Source of the DNA: Streptomyces sp. NBC_00091 | Lineage (GTDB): Bacteria; Actinomycetota; Actinomycetes; Streptomycetales; Streptomycetaceae | Direction of reading: 5' to 3' | Length of the DNA: 64,000 nucleotides | NCBI RefSeq assembly: GCF_026343185.1 | Contig: NZ_JAPEMA010000001.1 | Span: 5,456,001-5,520,000 of the forward strand | Shown here: positions 7,941 to 16,886 of the stretch, piece by piece | Position numbering within the stretch: position 1 is the first letter of the stretch | Layout: each line of letters starts with the position of its first letter | Notes under the pieces: generated by a model | The model's database searches: none | What the model saw: only the letters and a program-made list of their open reading frames with translations | What the model was told of the DNA's origin: nothing | Translations under genes and position numbers: made by a program

Positions 7941-8300
7941 TGACACTCCCTTCACCTCACCGGCCCCACCGTGCTCGGTGGGATCCACCGGCAGCGTCAT
8001 CGTCAGGGGCGGACCTGCCGCGGCCAAGGGTCAGCGGAGGCCCCCGACGGGTATCCGGACGGCGTCACGGAGGCCGGATTTCGGCTTGCCGAGGGCATCG
8101 GAGCCGGCGGCGCGGAGACCGGAAGCGAGCCGGGAGCCGGGCGGAGCCCGCTCCTCCGGGCCGCTGTGCGGACCGGTTCGGGCCATACCGCATATGCCCG
8201 GATCGGGCGAAGACGGCCGGATGAGGCGGCCTTTCGCCCGGCCGGAGGGGCAGGTAAATTCCGCATGCATTTGGCCGGGGAACCGCTGGAGGACACATAC
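7941..8300. promoter_or_regulatory. Divergent intergenic region, 360 bases
   Basis: This is the gap between the minus-strand peptide operon and the plus-strand ferredoxin/sulfotransferase pair. It must hold promoters for both directions. Open frames across it are GC-rich noise without ribosome sites. The base composition dips near 8258-8275 (aggtaaattccgcatgcatt), just before the ferredoxin. I see no clear repressor palindrome. The promoter positions are not identified. Confidence 0.4.
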
Positions 8301-8543
8301 ATGACGGGTGACTGGGAGGTCGGCGTCGACAGCCGTCGCTGCATCGGTTCGGGAGTCTGCGCGAGTGCCGCTCCCGCGCACTTCTCGATCGACACCGCCC
8401 GCCGGTCACGGCCGACCGCCGCCCGGGTCGCTCCCGACGAGGGCGTACTGAACGCGGCTTTCACCTGCCCGGTGGAGGCCATTTCGGTCGTCGAGCTGAC
8501 GACCGGGCTGATGCTGTTTCCCGAAGAAGGGAGCCCGTCGTGA
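8301..8543 (+). CDS. Short-chain ferredoxin, probably [3Fe-4S]
   Basis: An 80-residue ferredoxin of the type that serves actinobacterial P450s. The N-terminal VDSRRCIGSGVCASAAPAHF contains the CxxxxxC part of the cluster motif, and a distal FTCPVEAI carries the last Cys-Pro. The Ala/Ser after the first cysteine pair suggests three cysteine ligands and a 3Fe cluster. GGAGGA lies 7 bases before the ATG at 8301. It is divergent from the operon holding the only P450 in the window, so it likely donates electrons to that enzyme. It is coupled to the sulfotransferase gene by overlap. Confidence 0.9.
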   Translation: MTGDWEVGVDSRRCIGSGVCASAAPAHFSIDTARRSRPTAARVAPDEGVLNAAFTCPVEAISVVELTTGLMLFPEEGSPS

Positions 8544-9388
8544 TGGGCCCGTCGCCCTTTCCCGGCTCCTCCTCGGCCGCCGCGGACGTCTACGTCCTTT
8601 CCTTTCCCAAGTGCGGACGCACCTGGCTGCGGCTGCTGATGGCCAAGGCCATCTCCCTCGACTGGGGCCTCCCGATGGAGATGTGCCGGGACCTGCGGCT
8701 GGAGGAGTTCAGCGCGGCGCAGCCGCGCATCCCGGAGATCACCTTCTGGCACGACGACCGGGTCGGCTGGCGCACCCCCGGCCAGCTGTCCACGGACAAG
8801 GAGCACTACCGGGGCTCGCGGGTCGTGTTCCTGACCCGCGACCTGCGGGACACAACGGTCTCCTACTACTTCCAGCGCAGCCTGCGCCCGGACAACCCGT
8901 ACGCCGGCCCGCTCGGGGATTTCATCGGCGAGAAGGAGGGGAGCCTGCGGACCTGTGTCGAGTTCTGGAACATCTGGTACGCCAGTCAGGGCGTTCCGAG
9001 CTCCTTCCTCCTCACCTCCTACGAACGGCTCGCAGCCGACACCCCCGGCGAACTCGCGCGGATCCTGGAGTTCTGCGGTCTCCCGCCGGCCGGTCCGCGG
9101 ATCCTGCGGGAAGCGGTCGAATTCGCCGGCTTCTCCAGCATGCGCGCGATGGAGCTCAGCGACGCCCTGGACTCCGAACGCCTGCGGCCCGGAAGGCCGG
9201 GCGAGCCCGAGTCCTACAAGACCCGTCGCGGGATCATCGGGGGGTTCCGCGACTATCTGACGGATTCCCAGATCGGCGAGGTCGACGACCTGATCAGGAC
9301 CGCCCTGGTACCCGAATGGCAGGCGCTGGCCTTCGCCGCGGACGCTCCCGCGGCGCCGTCGGGAGGATCCGCAGCCCCCTGTCAGTAG
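8543..9388 (+). CDS. PAPS-dependent sulfotransferase
   Basis: A 281-residue sulfotransferase of the cytosolic (Sulfotransfer_1) type. The 5'-phosphosulfate loop is seen in SFPKCGRTWLRLLM, the 3'-phosphate site in VVFLTRDLRDTTVSYYF, and the C-terminal PAPS loop in RRGIIGGFRDYLT. It transfers a sulfo group from PAPS to a hydroxyl or amine. The ATG overlaps the ferredoxin stop (TGATG); a GTG 3 bases upstream is an alternative start. It lies beside hydroxylating (HExxH, P450) genes, so sulfation of an oxidised peptide position is plausible. The 3' end overlaps the convergent guanylate-kinase-like gene by 7 bases. Confidence 0.88.
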   Translation: MGPSPFPGSSSAAADVYVLSFPKCGRTWLRLLMAKAISLDWGLPMEMCRDLRLEEFSAAQPRIPEITFWHDDRVGWRTPGQLSTDKEHYRGSRVVFLTRDLRDTTVSYYFQRSLRPDNPYAGPLGDFIGEKEGSLRTCVEFWNIWYASQGVPSSFLLTSYERLAADTPGELARILEFCGLPPAGPRILREAVEFAGFSSMRAMELSDALDSERLRPGRPGEPESYKTRRGIIGGFRDYLTDSQIGEVDDLIRTALVPEWQALAFAADAPAAPSGGSAAPCQ

Positions 9389-10047
9389 TAGCGCAGCAGC
9401 GTCGGCTCGGCGTGGCGTGCGTACGCCCCCATGGCCAGGCGCTGGTGAGCGGGCCGGGCCTTCTCCGCCCGGCGGATCGCCAGCAGGGTGCCCAGCGTCT
9501 CCTCGAAGTCGTCGTTGACGACGTGGTAGTCGTGCTCCGTCACGAAGTTGAAGTCGCGCAGCGCCATCGTGTGCCGCAGCTCCCGCTCCTCCTCGTTCTC
9601 ACTGCCCCGGCCCGCGAGCCGCCGGTCCATCATTTCCACGCTGGGGGCCATGACGAAGATGCCGACGGTCTGTTCCGGGAAGCAGCGCCGGAGGTTCAGG
9701 TAGCCCTCGGGGCAGTAGTCGAGGAGCAGGTCCTGGCCCCGGCCGAGCGCCTCTTCGAGGGGCGCGCGCAGGGTGCCGTAGTACTCGTCGAAGGAGGGGT
9801 GGATCCACTGCGCGAACTCGCCGTTGCCGGCCATCTTGAGGAACTCGTCACGAGTCACGTGGTCGTAGTGCTCCTCGCCGGCTCCGGGCCGGGGCCGGCG
9901 CGTGGTCACGGACCGGGTGGTGACCAGGGTCGGATCGGCCTCGGCCATGGCGCGCGCGAGTGAGGTCTTCCCCGTGCCGGAAGGCCCGGACAACACGAAC
10001 AGGCAGCCGGTGGGGCGGGTGAGGAACGGCTTCGGATCGACTGGCAT
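9382..10047 (-). CDS. Guanylate kinase-like protein, pathway-associated paralog
   Basis: A 221-residue guanylate-kinase fold. The P-loop is SGPSGTGKTSL, the nucleotide-binding segment is SVTTRRPRPGAGEEHYDHV, EYYGTLR is the YYGT motif, and the lid contains RRLAGRGSENEEE. Compared with the usual family pattern as I recall it, two base-contact positions differ: the Glu before the YYGT loop (HAEVFG-type) reads IHPSFDE, and the LDIDWQG segment reads LDYCPEG. These sites normally read guanine, so the substrate may be another nucleotide. Housekeeping gmk would lie elsewhere. It is downstream of the first 19-residue peptide gene, on the same strand. Confidence 0.85.
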   Translation of the reverse strand: MPVDPKPFLTRPTGCLFVLSGPSGTGKTSLARAMAEADPTLVTTRSVTTRRPRPGAGEEHYDHVTRDEFLKMAGNGEFAQWIHPSFDEYYGTLRAPLEEALGRGQDLLLDYCPEGYLNLRRCFPEQTVGIFVMAPSVEMMDRRLAGRGSENEEERELRHTMALRDFNFVTEHDYHVVNDDFEETLGTLLAIRRAEKARPAHQRLAMGAYARHAEPTLLRYY

Positions 10048-10132
10048 GACTGGTATTCACCTCGTGATTCAAGGAAGTCGCGCCGCGGTCCTTTCGCGCC
10101 TCTCGGCCAGTGGGAGCGACACGTGACGCATG

Positions 10133-10173
10133 TCGGCGAGTGCCGTGGGCCGGGGGCTCACGGCACTCGCCGA
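10133..10173 (-). terminator. Strong hairpin after the first 19-residue peptide gene
   Basis: A 15-bp perfect stem (core cggcgagtgccgtg paired with cacggcactcgccg) with an 11-base loop begins 17 bases after the peptide stop on the minus strand. It lies before the guanylate-kinase-like gene. It could be a terminator, a partial terminator, or one arm of an attenuator controlled by translation of the peptide. No alternative antiterminator pairing was evident by eye. Confidence 0.65.
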
Positions 10174-10189
10174 TGGATCAGAGTGCGGC

Positions 10190-10249
10190 TCAGCGGCCGG
10201 ACTTGACCTTGTCCAGGCGCGGGCGGAGGCCCACAGAGTGGTTGCGCAT
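10190..10249 (-). CDS. 19-residue peptide, copy 1 (putative precursor)
   Basis: This frame encodes MRNHSVGLRPRLDKVKSGR. It matches the copy at 16721 in 17 of 19 residues and 56 of 60 bases, with two silent changes. GGAGAGGGGGA precedes the ATG. The peptide is short, basic (four Arg, two Lys, one His) and lacks Cys. It sits alone between the divergent SAH-hydrolase-like gene and the guanylate-kinase-like gene and is followed by a strong hairpin. Two readings are possible: a substrate peptide for the surrounding enzymes, or a translated leader in an attenuator. The duplicated copy beside an M16 protease and exporter genes favours the first. Confidence 0.7.
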   Translation of the reverse strand: MRNHSVGLRPRLDKVKSGR

Positions 10250-10563
10250 GTCGAATCCCCCTCTCCATATCCGGTGAGAAAACCGCTGGCCCGGGGAATT
10301 CCGGAAGCGGCGTTCTCTCTGCAACGAGCATTTCCGATGCCCCGCTCCGGGGACAAGGGGTTGTCCGGATCCGGAAACACGGAAACACGGAAACGCCACC
10401 GGTGCCGCATGCCCCGCGCATTTCCGGCGGGCCGTCGCGATTTCCCGGGGCCCGCACGCTCCGGCCGGTTGCCCATTCCATCGGGCAACGGGAAACCCCT
10501 TGAGCCCTGGTGATCCCGGAGTGACGCTCCAGGAGATGACCACAGAAGAGGGGAAGGCCACCC
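10250..10563. promoter_or_regulatory. Divergent intergenic region, 314 bases
   Basis: This gap separates the minus-strand peptide copy 1 from the plus-strand SAH-hydrolase-like gene and must carry promoters for both. Frames across it lack ribosome sites. It contains an AT-richer, purine/pyrimidine-skewed stretch (ggaaacacggaaacacggaaacgcc near 10373-10397), a short tandem of ggaaacac. No operator could be assigned. Confidence 0.4.
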
Positions 10564-12087
<1,524 letters not shown>

Positions 12088-12108
12088 TGGATGTGGGGTG
12101 CCTCACGC

Positions 12109-13080
12109 ATGTCTCGAACCGATGACCTGACCCGGTGGCTGGGCCTGGAGCCCTGTGCCGACGGCGGCTGGGCGAGTGCCCCCGGCGGGCACGACTCCTA
12201 CGACGGGAGCCTCCTGGACCACCGGGTCATGGCCTTCCGCACCCGGCTGCTGGACGCCGGACGCCCCCGCACCGGCTGGCGGCGCACGGACGCCGACACC
12301 GTACTCGTGCGCCATCCGCCGCACGGGCCGGACACCGTACTGCGGCTGTGGACCAGCGACGGGCGGGGGCGGCCGACCGCCCGCCCGCTAGGCGGTCACC
12401 CGTCCCCGGACGAGCCGTTCCAGCTGACCGTGCCCGGCGGCCAGTGGTACGCCCTGGAACTGCTGGAGGGGGAGGCCGGACTCTGGAGCGAGGCCGTCGT
12501 CCCGGGCATCGCCTTCGGGGAGGGCACGCAGCCGACGGCTCCCTGGCCGCCCACGGCGGAGGTGACGGAGCGGCGGGACGGGCGGCGGGCCGGGTCGAAC
12601 GGGCAGCCGTTGCGCGAGCTCCTCGGGCTCACCCCCCATGTCGAGGGCGGCTACTTCCGCCAGTACTACGAGTCCACCGACGGCCTGGAGACCTCCCGGG
12701 GGCGGCGACCGCTGGCGAACACCATCCACTACCTGCTCGACCGGGACTCGCCGGTCGGATACCTGCACCTCAACAACGCCCACATCACCCACTTCCTGAA
12801 CTCGGGCGGGCCCATCCAGTACCTGATGCTCTCGCCCGACGGCGAGGTGCACGAGGTGGTCATGGGGGAGGACGCGGCAGCCGGCCAGGTCCTGGCCTTC
12901 ACCTGCCCGGGCGGCTGGTGGAAGTCCAGCCGCCTGCCGGAAGGCGTCTCCCACGGGCTGATCAGCGAGATCGTGGCGCCCGGATTCGACTACCGGGACC
13001 AGTCCCTCGCCAGCGCCGACCGGATCGCCGACCAGTACCCCGCCGCCATCGGGCGGCTGCGCCCGTCGATCCGCGGTTGA
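12109..13080 (+). CDS. Tandem cupin_5 (DUF985) protein
   Basis: A protein of about 323 residues. Its C-terminal half is a clear DUF985/cupin_5 domain: LGLTPHVEGGYFRQYYES, then TIHYLLDRDSPVGYLHLN, then a GGWWKSSRL and LISEIVAPGFDYRD ending. The N-terminal half (WLGLEPCADGGWAS, then FQLTVPGGQWYALE and VVPGIAF) looks like a decayed second copy of the same fold, a tandem arrangement. Function within this family is poorly known; sugar- or nucleotide-sugar-related isomerase/binding roles have been suggested for cupins of this shape. The ATG at 12109 follows GGGGTG; an in-frame ATG at 12091 has no ribosome site. Confidence 0.75.
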   Translation: MSRTDDLTRWLGLEPCADGGWASAPGGHDSYDGSLLDHRVMAFRTRLLDAGRPRTGWRRTDADTVLVRHPPHGPDTVLRLWTSDGRGRPTARPLGGHPSPDEPFQLTVPGGQWYALELLEGEAGLWSEAVVPGIAFGEGTQPTAPWPPTAEVTERRDGRRAGSNGQPLRELLGLTPHVEGGYFRQYYESTDGLETSRGRRPLANTIHYLLDRDSPVGYLHLNNAHITHFLNSGGPIQYLMLSPDGEVHEVVMGEDAAAGQVLAFTCPGGWWKSSRLPEGVSHGLISEIVAPGFDYRDQSLASADRIADQYPAAIGRLRPSIRG

Positions 13081-13111
13081 GACGGCGCCGCACTCAATCA
13101 CTGGAGATCTG

Positions 13112-14371
13112 ATGAACGACACGACGCACGGGCGGTTCCCCGCCTCCGAGAAGCTGCTGGCCCGAGCCGAGCGGGTGATCCCCGGCGGTGTCTGGGGCCA
13201 CAACAAGTTCCCCGCCGTGTACGACCCCACAGAGTACCCGTGGTTCGCCGAACGCGGTGAGGGCGCCCGGCTGAAGGACGTCGACGGCAACTGGTACGTC
13301 GACTTCATGTGCGGCTACGGCACCATGGTCAACGGGTACGCCCGCCCCGAGGTCGACGACGCCGTCATGGAGCAGGCCCGCTCCGGCGACTGCCTCAGCC
13401 AGGCCACCGCGCGGTCGGTCGAACTGGCCGAGCTGCTCGTGGACACGGTGGACGGCGCGGCCTGGGCGGCCTGGGGCAAGGGCGGCTCCGACGCCACCTG
13501 GATCGCCCTGCTCACCGCGCGGGCGCACACCGGGCGGACCATGGTGGCCTGTGTGGACGGCGCCTACCACGGCTCCCACGGCTGGTGCGCGTGGTGCAAC
13601 CCGGGCGAGGGCCGCCGGCCGTCCGACTCCCACGACGTGACGACCTTGCGCTGGAACGACGTCGCCGGGGTGGAGCAGCTCTTCGCCGAGCACGGCCCCC
13701 GGCTGGCCGCCGTCGTCATCACGCCCTTCCACCATCCGATCGCCGGCACCGCGGTCATGCCCGACCCGGCGTGGCTGCGCGCCCTGCGAGAGCACTGCGA
13801 CCGCGCGGGCACCCTGCTCATCTCGGACGACGTCCGTGCCGGGTTCCACCTCGATCTGCGGGGCTCGCACGCCTACTTCGGCTTCCGTCCCGACCTGGTG
13901 GCCTTCTCCAAGGCGCTGGCGAACGGCTGGCCGGTCGCCGCCGTCACGGGCACCGAAGCGCTGCGGGAGGCCGCCGCCGGGATCTTCGTGGCCGGCACCT
14001 ACTGGAACTCCGGCTCCTCGATGGCCGGCGCGATCGCCAATCTGCGGCTGATGAAGGAGGAGCGCAGCGTCGAGCGGATGCACGCCTCCGGCGGGAAGCT
14101 GGTGGCGGGCCTGCTCTCGCTCGGCGAGCTGAACGGGGTGCCGCTGCGGGTCTCCGGCCCGGTCACCATGCCCACCGTCACGGTGGACGGCGACCAGGAC
14201 TTCGCCTGGATGCGCCGCTTCGCGGTCCACATGGCGGCCGAGGGATCCTTCGTCCACCCCATGCACAACTGGTTCGTCTCGGCCGCCCACGACGACGAGG
14301 TCATCGAGCAGAGCCTGGACCACGCGGCACGCGCGATCGTGCGGGCCCAGGAAGACCTGGGCGGCGCGTGA
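13112..14371 (+). CDS. Class III aminotransferase, glutamate-1-semialdehyde aminomutase-like
   Basis: A 419-residue fold-type I PLP enzyme. The PLP lysine is in AFSKALANGWP, the aspartate that holds the pyridine nitrogen is in LISDDVRAGFH, and GKGGSDATWIAL plus DGAYHGSHG are typical of the glutamate-semialdehyde-aminomutase branch. Members either shift an amino group within a molecule or transaminate an omega-amine or aldehyde. As heme biosynthesis hemL would be elsewhere, a role in tailoring the peptide or a nucleoside-derived aldehyde or ketone is inferred. The end overlaps the next gene as GTGA. Confidence 0.85.
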   Translation: MNDTTHGRFPASEKLLARAERVIPGGVWGHNKFPAVYDPTEYPWFAERGEGARLKDVDGNWYVDFMCGYGTMVNGYARPEVDDAVMEQARSGDCLSQATARSVELAELLVDTVDGAAWAAWGKGGSDATWIALLTARAHTGRTMVACVDGAYHGSHGWCAWCNPGEGRRPSDSHDVTTLRWNDVAGVEQLFAEHGPRLAAVVITPFHHPIAGTAVMPDPAWLRALREHCDRAGTLLISDDVRAGFHLDLRGSHAYFGFRPDLVAFSKALANGWPVAAVTGTEALREAAAGIFVAGTYWNSGSSMAGAIANLRLMKEERSVERMHASGGKLVAGLLSLGELNGVPLRVSGPVTMPTVTVDGDQDFAWMRRFAVHMAAEGSFVHPMHNWFVSAAHDDEVIEQSLDHAARAIVRAQEDLGGA

Positions 14372-16578
14372 GCACCGTCACCGTCACCATCACCGGAGAA
14401 CTGGACGCAGACCGCCTCGTCTCCTGGATATCCGGCGGGCCGGACGACCTGCGGGTGACCGTGACCTGCCGTGCCCCGACCGAGCTGCGCGTCGACGGCA
14501 CGGACCTCGACCTCGACCTCGACCTCGACCTCGAACTCGCCGTGCCCGACCGGCTGCCCTGCGAGGCCTCCTGGTGGGCGGCGTCGGTGATCCGCCGCCG
14601 GCTGCGCCGGGTGCCCGACGCCGAGGCCTGCGCCTCCCCGGGCCTGGAGACCGTCCTGACCACCGGCCGGTGGCGGCACCCCGAGTCGCCGCCGGGCCCG
14701 GTCGACGCCGCCGGCGTGGTCCTGTTCAAACCCGGCATGGCCGTGGGCCCGCGGACCCTGCGGGAGCTGGCGCGGCGGCTGGCCGAATGCGGCTACCGCG
14801 CGGACCGGGCCCGCGTACTGGAGGACGAGGAGATCGCCCGTGGCGGTCTCGCGGCCGACCACTACCTCCCGCACGCCGAGCTGGCCCGGCGCGGGACACT
14901 GACCGCCGAGGAGCGGATCGCCTTCCTGCGGATCTACGACCGGCCGGAGTTCCGGAGCCGGTTCGGCGCCCGGCCGCAGGACCTGAGCGTGGCGTGCGCC
15001 TACGAGCTGCTCGCGAGCGGGCGGCTGTCCGCCGGGCAGATGGAGAAGTGGAGCACGGCCTCCGCCGAACTGCGCGGGCTCGACAGCGGGGCCGTGGACG
15101 GCCCCAACGAGATCGGCGACTGCCTCTTCGTCAACGTGTACCAGGATCACGCGGCCAAGGACGAAGAAGCCGTGGTCATCGTCAACCCCCACATGCCCGG
15201 GGTGCTCGGCCACCTGGAGGACACCGGCCACCGGGCGGTGGCGGTCCTGGTGGCCCCGGCCGGTGAACGGCCGCTGGACTGGGCACGGATGCGCCGCGAG
15301 TTCTGCGGCGTCACCGACCCGGCCCGGGCCCTGCCCGGCAGTCTGCGCGGGGACGCCCTCACCGGCCTCTTCCCGCTGCACGGGCCGGCGGGCGAACCGG
15401 TGCGCCGCACCAACAACGGAGTGCACCTGAGCAACGGCGCCGTCGAGGCCCTCCAGGACGCGCGCACCTGGTTCGGTCTGCCTCCCGCGCAGACCGTGAC
15501 CGGGCAGGCGCTCCAGGCGTCCGGGCTGGACCCCGATGCCGTGCTGGCCCGTCCGTTCCTCGAACAGGCCGGCCGGCGCCGGGCCGTGGCGAGCGTGACC
15601 GACGGCCTCGGAGCCGCCGCGGCGGTCGCCGCGCTGACACCGGCCCGCCTCTGCGAGGTGGACGAGTTCCCGGGCAGCGCCGAGAGCGTACGGCGGGTGG
15701 ATCTGGCATGGGGTCTGGCCGAACGGCTCGGGAAGGAACCCGGGGCGGTCGCGGTGCTCGCGACCGGCTCGGTGGGGCGCAACCTCGCCTGCCCCGATTC
15801 CGACCTCAATCTGCTCGTCCTCGTACGGCCGGGGCCGGCCGGGTCCGCCCGGACGCGCTCCGTCCGCCGGACGGTGGACGGAGTGGCGGTGACGGTCGAG
15901 CGGCTCGCCCTCGGCCGGGCCGAACTCCTGACCGGCGGGCGGCACATCGCCTCCGCGAGCTCGTTCGCCGTGGCCGCGCACCGGCTGGGCCTCGCAGCCC
16001 GGTTCGGCGGTCTGCCCCTGGTGGATCCCGAGGGGCACGGCCCGCGCCTGGCCGAGCGGGCCGCACGGCAGGAGGCGCCGCCCGCACTGCTGGCCGCCTG
16101 GCTGGAGGACGTGCTGCGCCGGGTGGAGCCGGCCCGCCACGCCGTCCCGGCCGGATGGGAGGAGGCCCGTACCGCCGCCTACGCGCTCGCCGTCGCCGCG
16201 CTGACCGTCGGGCCGACGCGCTTCCACAAACCCAAGTGGGTACCCGCGGACCTGCGTTCCGCCGGGCGGCCGGAGCTCTGGGACCTGCTGCGTCACGCGT
16301 GGCAGCTGGGAGATCCGGACGAGGCGCGGGTGCGGGCGGAGCTCCACGAAGCGCGCACGTCATCGGGCACCGACCGCCGTGTCCTCGCCGACGCCGGCAG
16401 CCTGCTGGCCGCCGGGCGTCCCACCGACGCCCTCTTCTGCGCCCGTTACGCCGCATCCGGGCGGAGCGGGGGAGCGCGTACCGCGCGGCCGGTCCCGGGC
16501 CGCCCGCCGGCAGCGCTCACCGAGCGGCTCGCCGAATTCACCGGGAAGGAACTCGAGAAAATGTTGTCCATCGATTAG
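14368..16578 (+). CDS. NDP kinase-like domain fused to a nucleotidyltransferase domain
   Basis: A 736-residue protein with no single-family match that I know. Residues about 115-370 read as a nucleoside diphosphate kinase with a long insert: VVLFKPGMAVG (the KP loop), FCGVTDPARALPGSLRGD (the family's GxTDPxxAxPGTIRGD segment), and NNGVHLSNGAVEAL with His353 at the phospho-histidine position. Residues about 440-560 form a Pol-beta-type nucleotidyltransferase: LATGSVGRNLACPDSDLNLLV gives GS plus the Asp477/Asp479 metal pair. The rest is helical. It could convert a nucleotide to the triphosphate and transfer it. It is coupled to the aminotransferase gene by a GTGA overlap. Residues 1-60 include an LDLDLDLD repeat. 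Confidence 0.75.
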   Translation: MSTVTVTITGELDADRLVSWISGGPDDLRVTVTCRAPTELRVDGTDLDLDLDLDLELAVPDRLPCEASWWAASVIRRRLRRVPDAEACASPGLETVLTTGRWRHPESPPGPVDAAGVVLFKPGMAVGPRTLRELARRLAECGYRADRARVLEDEEIARGGLAADHYLPHAELARRGTLTAEERIAFLRIYDRPEFRSRFGARPQDLSVACAYELLASGRLSAGQMEKWSTASAELRGLDSGAVDGPNEIGDCLFVNVYQDHAAKDEEAVVIVNPHMPGVLGHLEDTGHRAVAVLVAPAGERPLDWARMRREFCGVTDPARALPGSLRGDALTGLFPLHGPAGEPVRRTNNGVHLSNGAVEALQDARTWFGLPPAQTVTGQALQASGLDPDAVLARPFLEQAGRRRAVASVTDGLGAAAAVAALTPARLCEVDEFPGSAESVRRVDLAWGLAERLGKEPGAVAVLATGSVGRNLACPDSDLNLLVLVRPGPAGSARTRSVRRTVDGVAVTVERLALGRAELLTGGRHIASASSFAVAAHRLGLAARFGGLPLVDPEGHGPRLAERAARQEAPPALLAAWLEDVLRRVEPARHAVPAGWEEARTAAYALAVAALTVGPTRFHKPKWVPADLRSAGRPELWDLLRHAWQLGDPDEARVRAELHEARTSSGTDRRVLADAGSLLAAGRPTDALFCARYAASGRSGGARTARPVPGRPPAALTERLAEFTGKELEKMLSID
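14503..14538 (+). repeat. Hexanucleotide tandem repeat (GACCTC)5-6
   Basis: Five exact GACCTC units plus one variant (GAACTC) lie inside the NDP-kinase/nucleotidyltransferase gene and encode alternating Leu-Asp. Length changes would stay in frame, so the repeat would alter only a linker. Confidence 0.8.
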
Positions 16579-16720
16579 GAAACGGACAACCTCTTGATGA
16601 TCTCCGCGTGAGACGCAAAACTTTGTTGCGAGGGGAAAACCGCTCCGGAAAACCACTACGGAAATCCGGGACGGAATTCCAGTCGGCTGACTGTCCTATT
16701 GATGAAAGGGGGTGAAGAGA

Positions 16721-16780
16721 ATGCGTAACCACGCTGTGGGCCTCCGCCCGCGTCTGGACAAGGTCAAGACCGGCCGCTGA
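16721..16780 (+). CDS. 19-residue peptide, copy 2 (putative precursor)
   Basis: This frame encodes MRNHAVGLRPRLDKVKTGR, differing from copy 1 only at residue 5 (Ala for Ser) and residue 17 (Thr for Ser). AAGGGGGTGAAGAG gives a strong ribosome site. It starts 142 bases after the NDP-kinase/nucleotidyltransferase gene and ends 106 bases before an M16 protease gene, with a strong hairpin between. Conservation is continuous from residue 6 to 16, and the Ser/Thr/Ala swaps near both ends suggest those side chains are not all essential. The gene context (protease plus exporter downstream) fits a secreted peptide product. A leader-peptide attenuator remains possible. Confidence 0.72.
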   Translation: MRNHAVGLRPRLDKVKTGR

Positions 16781-16799
16781 GCCGAGTCGAATTGACTCC

Positions 16800-16832
16800 A
16801 GTGCCGCCGCGGCGCATGGCCGCGGCGGCACT
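16800..16832 (+). terminator. Strong hairpin after the second 19-residue peptide gene
   Basis: A 13-bp perfect stem (core gtgccgccgcgg paired with ccgcggcggcac) with a 7-base loop, 19 bases after the peptide stop, is followed by a pyrimidine-rich stretch including three repeats of tctctgttt (about 16846-16872). It fits a terminator or partial terminator ahead of the protease-exporter operon. Confidence 0.7.
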
Positions 16833-16886
16833 CTCCGTACTTCTCCTTTCTCTGTTTTCTCTGTTTTCTCTGTGCGAGGATTCCTG

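Noticed and set aside
13112..14371. The aminotransferase as the heme-pathway hemL
   Set aside because: It is embedded in an operon with biosynthetic genes and lacks other heme genes, so a pathway paralog is more likely.
14368..16578. The peptide/nucleotidyltransferase set as a microcin C-type system
   Set aside because: No MccB-like E1 adenylyltransferase is found, and the peptides do not end in Asn.
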